This document shows positions 1 through 5,642 of a stretch of 5,642 nucleotides of DNA, in pieces. Source of the stretch: Planctomycetota bacterium (lineage in GTDB: Bacteria; Planctomycetota; Phycisphaerae; WQYP01); NCBI GenBank assembly GCA_021785155.1, contig JAJYGE010000229.1, forward strand, positions 1 to 5,642, read 5' to 3'. The notes beneath the pieces are model-generated. The model did not search any database, was not told the origin of the DNA, and saw only the letters and a program-made list of their open reading frames with translations. Numbering within the stretch: position 1 is the first letter of the stretch; every line of letters starts with the position of its first letter. The position numbers were made by a program, and so were the translations under genes.

Positions 1-2
1 GC

Positions 3-44
3 AATGTCAGCACAACCACAACGGTGCCGCAGTACCGCCAGTAA
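3..44 (+). CDS. possible 3' end of an upstream gene (partial)
   Basis: Reading from base 3 gives 13 codons (NVSTTTTVPQYRQ) and then a TAA at 42-44, 20 bases before truA. The stop is well placed for a plus-strand gene that ends just upstream of truA in the same operon. Thirteen residues are too few to name a family, and the other two plus frames are also open over this stretch, so the reading frame is a guess. The frame that runs into truA has no ATG, GTG or TTG before base 65, so this segment is not an N-terminal extension of truA. Confidence 0.3.
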   Translation, partial: NVSTTTTVPQYRQ

Positions 45-64
45 ACCCTGTTGGATGTTATCAA

Positions 65-805
65 ATGCCGGAAGGCCGATATAAACTCCTTGTCGCATAC
101 GACGGCACAGCTTATTGTGGCTGGCAGAGGCAGATAGAACCTGTCGTGACGGTGCAGCGCACGATTGAAAGGGCTGTCGGCTACATTGTTAATCATCCGG
201 TCACGGTTATAGGCTCTTCACGCACAGATACCGGCGTACACGCCCAGGGACAAGTCGCCGAGATGACCGTCAACACGCATCTGGACGCGGAACGTCTTCG
301 CTTGGCAATCAACAGTCGATTACCTGCCGACATTCTGATTCGAAACATTGAGCCGGCGGACGATGGCTTTAACATCCGCAGCGCCAAAAGTAAGCGTTAC
401 CGCTATTTAATCTGGGCGGATAGAGATCGCCCGGTTTTCTATCGCCACTATGTCTATCATCATTGGCGCCGCCTGGAAATGCCCGTGATGCAGGAAGCGT
501 GTAAACTGTATGAAGGCAAGCACGACTTTATCGCCTTTCGCGGGAGAAAAGATGATCGACAAACGACGGTGCGGGAGATTTTTAATTGTAGTATCCATCG
601 TCGTGGACCGATAATCATATTTGCTGTGGAAGGCAGCGGGTTCCTGTATCACATGGTGCGTACCATGGTGGGTACGGTGCTCGAAATTGGCCGCGGCCAA
701 GGTGCCGCGAACCGCATATCGGAACTCTTGGCGTCGGGTGATCGCGGAGGAGTTGGCCCATGCGCTCCAGCGACTGGATTATGTCTGCAATGGATTCGCT
801 TTTAA
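65..805 (+). CDS. truA: tRNA pseudouridine(38-40) synthase TruA
   Basis: TruA isomerises uridine to pseudouridine at positions 38, 39 and 40 of the anticodon stem-loop of many tRNAs; it is cytoplasmic and normally a homodimer. The 246-residue product has the usual family length. Visible marks are the N-terminal VAYDGTAYCGWQRQ strand (10-23), the catalytic loop GSSRTDTGVHAQGQ (50-63) with nucleophile Asp55, the KRYRY segment (110-114), FIAFRGR-like residues near 155, and the C-terminal signature GSGFLYHMVRTMVGTVLEIGRG. It ends in a GPxAPAxGL-like motif. Compared with textbook TruA, the loop has Ser-Ser before RTD instead of Ala-Gly, and the FxAR-SA segment (102-107) looks one residue short. 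ATG 65 is the first possible start in frame; only a weak GGA (53-55) precedes it. The glycosyltransferase follows after 34 bases, so co-transcription is likely. Confidence 0.96.
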   Translation: MPEGRYKLLVAYDGTAYCGWQRQIEPVVTVQRTIERAVGYIVNHPVTVIGSSRTDTGVHAQGQVAEMTVNTHLDAERLRLAINSRLPADILIRNIEPADDGFNIRSAKSKRYRYLIWADRDRPVFYRHYVYHHWRRLEMPVMQEACKLYEGKHDFIAFRGRKDDRQTTVREIFNCSIHRRGPIIIFAVEGSGFLYHMVRTMVGTVLEIGRGQGAANRISELLASGDRGGVGPCAPATGLCLQWIRF

Positions 806-839
806 TGTGTCGGACTATTAAAAACAGCCCATTGCCATC

Positions 840-2018
840 ATGGACGATACCACATTGAAAATTGTACACGTCATCACACGTTTGATTGTTGGCGGCGCAC
901 AGGAGAACACCATCCTGACGTGCGAAGGCCAGCACCGCCTTGGACACGATGTAACGCTGATAACCGGCCCAAGCAGCGGACCGGAAGGCTCGCTGATGGC
1001 AAGAGCAGGCGATGGTGGCTATCGGCTCATTGTGGAAAAAAGCCTGATTCGCAGCCCGCATCCGATCATTGATGCGCAGGCCTACCGAAAACTCAAGCGG
1101 CTGTGCAATCAACTGCGGCCAGAAATTGTCCACACCCATTCCAGCAAGGCTGGCATTCTCGGCCGCCTTGCGGCATGGAATTGCAAAGTTCCAGTTGTGG
1201 TACATACCATTCATGGACTGCCTTTTCACCCGTATCAATCCAAATTCACGAATGCCGCATGGATTGCACTTGAGCGTTTCGCTGCCCGACGGTGCCATAA
1301 AGTCGTCTGTGTTGCCGACGCCATGACTCGCCAAGCACTGGCGTGCGGCGTTGGAAAGCCGGAACAATTTGTGACGGTGTACAGTGGCATGGATATTCAA
1401 CCGTTTTTATCCTGTGCTGATCGTGGCGATGTGGCTCGCCGTAAACTTGGAATTGCGCCGGACCGCATTGTCATGGGAACGATCGCCCGATTACAGCCAC
1501 TTAAAGGGCATGACGACCTGCTGTCTATCGCCGCGGATTTGTTCAAAGCGCAGCCACGTTTAATGTTTCTCTGGATTGGTGATGGCGTATTTCATCCGCG
1601 GATCATGGCCAAGATACAAAGTGCCGGGTGGCAGAATCGTTTTATTCTAACCGGCCTGGTGCCCCCCGGAGAAGTTCCGGAATTAATTCCCGCGATGGAT
1701 ATGATGGTGCATCCCAGTTATCGCGAAGGCTTGCCGCGCGCGGTGGCGCAGGGACTCCTGGAAGCGGTTCCGGCGATTGTATATAACTGCGACGGAGCGA
1801 ACGAAGTATGTATCAGCGGACAGACAGGAATTCTAGTGGAACCTGGAAATTTACCCGAGTTGCAATCCACAATCCTTCAATTGGCCGAAAATGCGACTTT
1901 ACGCCGCGCGATGGGTATGAATGGAAAATCGCTGGCCGCGACAAGATTTGATGCCGATGGGATGGTTGATCGACTGATGGACGTTTATCAGAAAGTCCAA
2001 GGAGAACGTAATGTTTAG
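840..2018 (+). CDS. family 4 (GT-B fold) glycosyltransferase
   Basis: This enzyme transfers a sugar from an activated nucleotide-sugar donor to an acceptor, probably while building an extracellular polysaccharide, lipid-linked glycan or glycolipid; donor and acceptor cannot be read from the sequence. The 392 residues fit a two-Rossmann-domain GT4 enzyme. The N-terminal half has the glycine loop GGAQENT (18-24), HTHSSKAGILGRLAA (98-112) and HGLPFH (125-130). The C-terminal nucleotide-sugar domain has GTIARLQPLKGHDDLL (213-228, with Arg217 and Lys222), IGDG (246-249), and HPSYREGLPRAVAQG followed by DGANEV. The EX7E motif begins at Glu296, but the second acidic position is Gln304. There is no signal peptide or clear membrane span. 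ATG 840 is the first start after an in-frame stop at 819-821; no Shine-Dalgarno is visible. Its end overlaps the next gene by 8 bases. Confidence 0.93.
   Translation: MDDTTLKIVHVITRLIVGGAQENTILTCEGQHRLGHDVTLITGPSSGPEGSLMARAGDGGYRLIVEKSLIRSPHPIIDAQAYRKLKRLCNQLRPEIVHTHSSKAGILGRLAAWNCKVPVVVHTIHGLPFHPYQSKFTNAAWIALERFAARRCHKVVCVADAMTRQALACGVGKPEQFVTVYSGMDIQPFLSCADRGDVARRKLGIAPDRIVMGTIARLQPLKGHDDLLSIAADLFKAQPRLMFLWIGDGVFHPRIMAKIQSAGWQNRFILTGLVPPGEVPELIPAMDMMVHPSYREGLPRAVAQGLLEAVPAIVYNCDGANEVCISGQTGILVEPGNLPELQSTILQLAENATLRRAMGMNGKSLAATRFDADGMVDRLMDVYQKVQGERNV
1999..2004 (+). promoter_or_regulatory. Shine-Dalgarno of the 700-residue exported protein gene
   Basis: AAGGAG lies 6 bases before ATG 2011, inside the last codons of the glycosyltransferase gene. 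It fixes the start of the next gene and, with the 8-base overlap (2011-2018), suggests translational coupling. Confidence 0.8.
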
Positions 2019-4113
2019 TAAGCGTACGGGATGCCTCCGATTGGCTGGTATTTATTTATATATAATTATCAGCGCCGTACTGCTTACTTTCGCGCCGGCG
2101 ATATCGGCCCAAAAACTGACATTTGTATCCGGCCAGCCTGCGAGTCGCCTGCAGTTTCAAGTACAGCGGCTTGATAATCAGGTTGGAAATCTGCTGCTTA
2201 ACATTCCAATGGGAACTGGCAGTGCCACATCCCCCGCTGAAGTGGAGGAAACCTATCGACTGGTGATTCGGCATCTTTATCAATCAGCAATTCAATGTAA
2301 AAATCGAAATTTGCGTTCAATGATCGTTCTTAAAGCCGATCAGCTTTATGCCGGACTATCCGATTTTGACCAACAAGCTGTGGTACTGCTTTCACCCGCC
2401 AATGCGAATTACGCCGCTATCGTTCAGGGTTGCCGAGATTTCTACCGAGCCAGTGTTCATGTGAATATGGCCATAACCTCCGTTGGTACACTTAATAATT
2501 ATCTTCATAAATTGCTTAAACCATTGGCTCCGATGGCGCAAATGGAATTTACAGGTGCGTCAGCTCCGATGGTCTGGCCTGTGCCGCCTGCATCCCAAAC
2601 ACAATGGCGTGGCCGTGAATCCGCAACGGCGTTACCGGATATTGGCGCGGAAATTCATGCTTTGCGGCATGCCACTATTTCACCGGAAATGCGTTCTGTT
2701 GTGCGGTCGATACTTCAGGAACTTCAGCATGGAATAAAAAACTCCGGCACACGCCGACAAAGCCTCATGTATTATCAGGTTATTCTTCGCTGTGTGAACC
2801 TTGCGGAACATCTGCAGCAAGGCAAGGTATTATCACCGCATGCCCGATCACAATTTAGTCATCGCCTGATGCTGGGATTGTTGTTTTTCAAGGATCCGCG
2901 CACACGTTCCAGCGCCGCGCGTAAACTCGAATTTATCAGCACCGTGGTTGGTTCTCTGGAGCTGCTTCAGACCGCCCCGCTGCCCGTAAAGGCACAAAGT
3001 GTTGTCAGCCAGTGTGTACATAACACGATAATGCAATTACAGATAGACAATAACACATCTCGTTATACCGATGATCTTCAAGCGTTGGATCAACTCCTGA
3101 TAAGACAAAGTGTGTTGGCCCAGATCCTGCAACACGATCATGCAGCTTACACGAACCTTGCGTGGCGACAAATTACCGATGATGGAAATAAAGACCTTCA
3201 AGGGTTGATAAAGGCGCTGAAACATGGCGTTAGCCGCGGTGCGATTCAAACGTATATCCACCGTGTTACCGAGCTTTCGCAGAATATAAACCGACTTGTC
3301 GCCATGCGTTCCTCAGCGCAACAGGCACTGCTCTATCACCCGGAACCTGCCGATGGCATAAAACGCAATATGCACCGCTGGGCGCGTCATATAGGCATGC
3401 ATCCGTATGAGACCGGTAATGCGGCAAAAAGTTTTGACCGATTCAATCAGGTGCTGGAGATACTTGCCGCGACTCATCGCGAAATGGCGGCACAAGGGCC
3501 GCACAAATTACTCGTTCGCCTCTCCGGGGGCCGTTATCAACGCTTTGTCACAGTATTCCTTCAAACGCAGCGCGATCTTGTCAACGCACTGGCGCATCCG
3601 CAATTGGCTTCCGAAGCACTGGTGCGGCGGCTTAATCGCCAGCGTTTGATTTTTAAAACCAGCTCCGAGTTGGCCTATCTACTGAAAAAACACAACCCTA
3701 TGCTTAGATTGAACCAATGGGCCGCATGGCACATCAACCTGCCGGCGCAAAAAACACTCCTTAATCAATTTGAACAGACGATGTCCTTTGAATTTCATCT
3801 CGCAACCAGCCGTAAACCAATGTCATCGGAAGCCTGGGCAGGCTTCTCGGCGGTAGCCGCCCCAATCACAACTCTCGCTGACGCCTGTCAAACATTGCTG
3901 CCGGAACTCAATGCTCCACTAACCGCATGGTCTACCGGCTGGCTTCAGGCCTATTCACCGCAACCAGCCAATGCCATTTACCACAATGACCTATTCTCTT
4001 TCAGTCAAGCCTGCATGCTTTTTAATAGTGCCGAATATCAGAATACTCATGGTAATTCCCAGGCGGCAATTAAGCTGTTTAACTCCGGATTAAACGCCAT
4101 ACGGGGGAAATAA
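2011..4113 (+). CDS. uncharacterised exported, helix-rich protein (700 aa)
   Basis: I do not recognise a family. The N-terminus is a Sec-type signal sequence: basic MFSKRTGCLR (1-10), a hydrophobic core LAGIYLYIIISAVLLTFAPA (11-30) and a plausible cleavage region around 30-34 (APAISA-QK). The only Cys in the signal lies before the core, so it is not a lipoprotein. The mature part has no other obvious membrane span and looks largely alpha-helical, rich in Gln, Leu, Ala, His and Arg. A Pro-rich linker at about 184-210 separates an N-terminal part (34-180) from a long helical remainder. Six Cys (96, 141, 261, 335, 626, 668) are scattered with no CxxC or CxxCH, so it is not a c-type cytochrome. 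There is no PEP-CTERM, LPXTG or other C-terminal sorting signal; it ends LFNSGLNAIRGK. The start is secure (AAGGAG, 6-base spacing). Overlap with the glycosyltransferase suggests joint expression. A surface or periplasmic role tied to glycan assembly is inference only. Confidence 0.9.
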   Translation: MFSKRTGCLRLAGIYLYIIISAVLLTFAPAISAQKLTFVSGQPASRLQFQVQRLDNQVGNLLLNIPMGTGSATSPAEVEETYRLVIRHLYQSAIQCKNRNLRSMIVLKADQLYAGLSDFDQQAVVLLSPANANYAAIVQGCRDFYRASVHVNMAITSVGTLNNYLHKLLKPLAPMAQMEFTGASAPMVWPVPPASQTQWRGRESATALPDIGAEIHALRHATISPEMRSVVRSILQELQHGIKNSGTRRQSLMYYQVILRCVNLAEHLQQGKVLSPHARSQFSHRLMLGLLFFKDPRTRSSAARKLEFISTVVGSLELLQTAPLPVKAQSVVSQCVHNTIMQLQIDNNTSRYTDDLQALDQLLIRQSVLAQILQHDHAAYTNLAWRQITDDGNKDLQGLIKALKHGVSRGAIQTYIHRVTELSQNINRLVAMRSSAQQALLYHPEPADGIKRNMHRWARHIGMHPYETGNAAKSFDRFNQVLEILAATHREMAAQGPHKLLVRLSGGRYQRFVTVFLQTQRDLVNALAHPQLASEALVRRLNRQRLIFKTSSELAYLLKKHNPMLRLNQWAAWHINLPAQKTLLNQFEQTMSFEFHLATSRKPMSSEAWAGFSAVAAPITTLADACQTLLPELNAPLTAWSTGWLQAYSPQPANAIYHNDLFSFSQACMLFNSAEYQNTHGNSQAAIKLFNSGLNAIRGK

Positions 4114-4125
4114 TGGCAGAGCTTA

Positions 4126-4148
4126 TTTGGGCGATTTCAACGCCCAAA
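4126..4148 (+). terminator. hairpin after the 700-residue gene, possible weak terminator
   Basis: TTTGGGCG (4126-4133) and CGCCCAAA (4141-4148) form a perfect 8-bp stem around a 7-base loop, starting 13 bases after the TAA of the exported-protein gene. The position suits the 3' end of the truA-glycosyltransferase-exported protein transcript. There is no clean U-tract (CCTTAAAATC follows), so it could instead be an RNA-protecting 3' stem or act with a termination factor. Confidence 0.45.
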
Positions 4149-4229
4149 CCTTAAAATCACGATACTCCCCCATCGTGCCAGCCATTCAAAAGGAATTAAA
4201 AGGCAAATGCTTTTGCCAATCAGGCCGAT

Positions 4230-4267
4230 AAAAAAAGTAGGCGAGCGCCATAGGGAGGCTCGCCTAC
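4230..4267 (-). terminator. intrinsic terminator reading leftward (minus strand)
   Basis: GTAGGCGAGC (4237-4246) and GCTCGCCTAC (4258-4267) form a perfect, GC-rich 10-bp stem around an 11-base loop. On the minus strand the stem is followed directly by seven U residues (the A-run 4230-4236 on the plus strand), which is the classic Rho-independent layout. On the plus strand the stem is followed by CGGAGGGG and has no U-tract. It would therefore terminate a transcript coming from the right, yet no established minus-strand gene lies there. Confidence 0.65.
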
Positions 4268-4346
4268 CGGAGGGGAGAGAAGGCAAAGTAAAATCCAAAT
4301 TAGCGCGAAGAAACTTAACAGGACTGGTCTCTCTCGCACTACAGAT

Positions 4347-4580
4347 TTAGACTATAAACCCGATTGGGTCGAGTTGCAAGATTTTTTGGCGTTTTTCTTG
4401 GAAGGCACAAACAATGCGCTCTCGATGTTCGCCGATTGCCGCAAAGTCCGCTCGCGGATAGGCTGAAGCTAATTGAATTGCCGCTTTTGCGGTGATGGTA
4501 TCATATCCATTACCGCACCGGCGTAATGTAACAGGAAGAATCGGCCGGTATATCCGGGGTGTTAATACAGGAGATGGCAC
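4347..4580 (-). CDS. doubtful minus-strand small ORF or gene remnant (77 codons)
   Basis: This frame fills most of the gap on the minus strand and ends in TAA about 80 bases before the leftward terminator. Its C-terminal two thirds look protein-like, with an Ala/Gln helix (AKAAIQLASAYPRADFAAIGE) followed by a charged stretch (EHRERIV...QEKRQKILQLD). The only usable start is a GTG at 4580, which lies inside the 5' end of cmk and would overlap it head to head. No Shine-Dalgarno is visible, and a stop lies just beyond at 4587-4589. It may be a short gene, a decayed fragment whose 5' end is lost, or chance. No family was recognised. Confidence 0.25.
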   Translation of the reverse strand: MPSPVLTPRIYRPILPVTLRRCGNGYDTITAKAAIQLASAYPRADFAAIGEHRERIVCAFQEKRQKILQLDPIGFIV

Positions 4581-5257
4581 AATTGATTATCACCATTGAT
4601 GGGCCGGCAGGATCGGGAAAATCCGCAACTGCGGAGCAACTGGCCCAACGCTTGCACGTTCCGCATCTTGATACCGGTGCCATGTACCGGGCGGTGGCAC
4701 TCAAAGCGCTGCAAGACGGAATTTCTGCGGAAAATCCGGATCAGCAACGCATTGGCCAACTGGCCATCGCCATAGATCTGAATTTTGACTGGAATACTCA
4801 TCCGGCTAAAGTTCTATTGGATAAACGCGATGTTTCCAGCGACATTCGCAAGCCAGAAGTTACCGCAATTGTGTATATCGCTGCTGATAACAAGGTCGTG
4901 CGTTCCGAGTTGGTGCGACAGCAACGGCAGATTGCCGCCCAGGCCGGTTCGCTGGTCACCGAAGGCCGCGATCAGGGAACGCTGGTATTTCCCGATGCGG
5001 ATTTCAAATTTTATCTCGATGCGGATATAAAAGAGCGGGCGCGCAGACGCTTAGCGGAACTCACTCGCAAAGGAATCGCCACGGATCCGCAGGCATTATT
5101 GGCCGACATGCAAGCCCGGGATCAACGGGATAAAAGCCGTGGCGTCGGTGCGCTGTTATTGGCCCAGGATGCAATCGTATTAGATACCACCGCCATGACG
5201 CTGCCGCAGGTTGTTGACGCGATGGTAAAAATCATAGGAAGCAAGAGCAATGGATAA
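4574..5257 (+). CDS. cmk: (d)CMP kinase (cytidylate kinase)
   Basis: Cmk phosphorylates CMP and dCMP with ATP to give CDP and dCDP, and recycles CMP released by nucleic-acid turnover and phospholipid synthesis; it is cytoplasmic. From ATG 4574 the product has 227 residues, the usual family size. It shows the P-loop GPAGSGKS (10-17), the CMP-site motif LDTGAMYRA (32-40), RDVSSDIRKPEVT (85-97), GRDQGTLVFPDADFKFYLDA (131-150), the Arg-rich lid ERARRR (154-159) and RDQRDKSR (182-189), all characteristic of the family. The start is ambiguous. GTG 4559 would add five residues, the AGGAG at 4569-4573 directly abuts ATG 4574, and TTG 4583 sits 9 bases after that AGGAG and would give an N-terminus of MIITIDGP. 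The gene overlaps plsC by 8 bases. Confidence 0.96.
   Translation: MAQLIITIDGPAGSGKSATAEQLAQRLHVPHLDTGAMYRAVALKALQDGISAENPDQQRIGQLAIAIDLNFDWNTHPAKVLLDKRDVSSDIRKPEVTAIVYIAADNKVVRSELVRQQRQIAAQAGSLVTEGRDQGTLVFPDADFKFYLDADIKERARRRLAELTRKGIATDPQALLADMQARDQRDKSRGVGALLLAQDAIVLDTTAMTLPQVVDAMVKIIGSKSNG
5236..5241 (+). promoter_or_regulatory. Shine-Dalgarno of the plsC-type gene
   Basis: AGGAAG lies 8 bases before ATG 5250, within the end of cmk. It supports this start and coupling with cmk, whose stop codon (5255-5257) lies inside the new gene. Confidence 0.7.
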
Positions 5258-5642
5258 TACTCCCCCGCCAGTTTCACTGCCCATACCGGACGCATCTCCG
5301 GCCACGCTCCAGCCGCAAGGTTCTGAGGCTTCCCCACAGCATTCCGTTGGCCAAAAGCGTGTGGAGTATGTTTATCGGGGCGAGGGCAGCGGCTGGTTGC
5401 AGGTATTTTTATGGACACTTGGCAAAGTCTTTTTACAATTTTTCAGCGTGCTGTGCTTTCATGTGCGGGTAGCCGGGCGGGAAAATGTACCGGCTAAAGG
5501 AGCGGCCCTGCTGGTAACCAATCATCAAAGCATGTTGGATCCGTGGATGATCGGCATTGCACTTCACAGACAGATTCATTTCATGGCGCGCGAAAGTCTC
5601 TTTAAAGGCGGTCTTGGACAATATATTTTTGAAACCACCAAC
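5250..5642 (+). CDS. plsC: 1-acylglycerol-3-phosphate acyltransferase, PlsC family (partial, 3' end outside window)
   Basis: PlsC-type enzymes acylate lysophosphatidic acid at position 2 to give phosphatidic acid at the inner face of the cytoplasmic membrane. The first 131 residues are present. Residues 1-36 are a Pro/Ser/Gln-rich, probably disordered tail (MDNTPPPVSLPIPDASP...). A hydrophobic, likely membrane-associated segment follows (about 48-73), then the family start RVAGRENVPAKGAALLVTNHQS. The catalytic NHX4D motif is complete (Asn91, His92, Asp97), and FMARESLFK (111-119) follows as expected. The later FPEG-type substrate-binding motif lies beyond the window, so integrity and substrate cannot be judged. 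The start is supported by AGGAAG. Its 8-base overlap with cmk implies co-translation; cmk-plsC neighbours are known in several bacterial groups. Another lysophospholipid acyltransferase of the same superfamily remains possible. Confidence 0.9.
   Translation, partial: MDNTPPPVSLPIPDASPATLQPQGSEASPQHSVGQKRVEYVYRGEGSGWLQVFLWTLGKVFLQFFSVLCFHVRVAGRENVPAKGAALLVTNHQSMLDPWMIGIALHRQIHFMARESLFKGGLGQYIFETTN

Larger units (their letters stand above)
4114..4573. other. intergenic gap with two hairpins and no plus-strand gene
   Basis: These 460 bases separate the two gene blocks. From left to right they hold a TAATG-coupled 13-codon mini-frame (4113-4154), a perfect 8-bp hairpin (4126-4148), a small GGCAAA/TTTGCC stem (4202-4217), the strong 10-bp hairpin with a minus-strand U-tract (4230-4267), and a purine-rich run (4269-4283) partly complementary to a TCTC run at 4328-4335. 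T-rich patches follow near 4381-4400. On the minus strand, 4347-4580 is open. No tRNA or known riboswitch was recognised, and no convincing plus promoter for cmk was found, although one is expected somewhere here. Confidence 0.6.

Noticed and set aside
621..821. 66-codon plus-strand frame overlapping the end of truA
   Set aside because: It is out of frame with TruA, whose C-terminal motifs are intact to the stop at 805, so it is neither a frameshifted end nor a separate gene.
615..1400. 261-codon open frame on the minus strand opposite truA and the glycosyltransferase
   Set aside because: It lies fully antisense to two firmly identified genes, its product is Cys/His/Arg-rich without a recognisable domain, and it has no separate space or terminator. 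It is a shadow of the codon use of the real genes.
2011..4113. Exported protein considered as a multiheme cytochrome, lipoprotein or PEP-CTERM protein
   Set aside because: There is no CxxCH motif, no Cys at the end of the signal core, and no C-terminal PEP motif with a membrane anchor.
4202..4217. GGCAAA/TTTGCC stem with a 4-base loop
   Set aside because: It is short, AT-rich and has no U-tract on either strand, so it is not convincing as a terminator or regulatory element by itself.
4509..4527. ATTAC...GTAAT inverted repeat upstream of cmk, considered as an operator
   Set aside because: The arms are only 5 bp with a 9-base spacer and no second copy nearby, so chance is likely.
5122..5418. 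98-codon minus-strand frame across the cmk-plsC junction
   Set aside because: It is antisense to two well-supported coding regions and its sequence is low-complexity without motifs.

Overview
The window comes from a bacterium of roughly balanced base composition with tightly packed genes, all on the plus strand. Its content is mostly housekeeping: tRNA modification, glycosylation, one exported protein of unknown function, CMP recycling and phospholipid synthesis. The serine-rich catalytic loop of TruA (GSSRTDTGVHA), the TruA-glycosyltransferase neighbourhood and the cmk-plsC pair would suit a planctomycete or related PVC-group bacterium. That assignment is inference, because no rRNA or other taxonomic marker is present.

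Left block (1-4113). A few bases may be the end of an upstream plus-strand gene. They are followed by truA (65-805), a family-4 glycosyltransferase (840-2018) and a 700-residue protein with an N-terminal signal sequence (2011-4113). The last two overlap by 8 bases, with a strong Shine-Dalgarno inside the glycosyltransferase end, so they are probably translated in a coupled way. The exported protein is helix-rich, and I recognise no family for it.

Gap (4114-4573). These 460 bases hold no plus-strand gene. They contain a short perfect hairpin just after the 700-residue gene. They also contain a 10-bp GC-rich hairpin whose U-tract lies on the minus strand, so it looks like an intrinsic terminator for leftward transcription although no leftward gene is annotated. 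Upstream of it on the minus strand is a roughly 77-codon open frame without a convincing start. This is the part of the window least explained by ordinary annotation.

Right block (4574-5642). cmk (cytidylate kinase) overlaps by 8 bases a plsC-type 1-acylglycerol-3-phosphate acyltransferase that runs off the window. Cmk recycles CMP, including that released when CDP-diacylglycerol is used, and PlsC makes phosphatidic acid, the precursor of CDP-diacylglycerol, so the pairing makes metabolic sense.

I see no CRISPR array, mobile element, tRNA, rRNA, phage gene or defence system. The better leads are the uncharacterised exported protein tied to a glycosyltransferase and the orphan minus-strand terminator.
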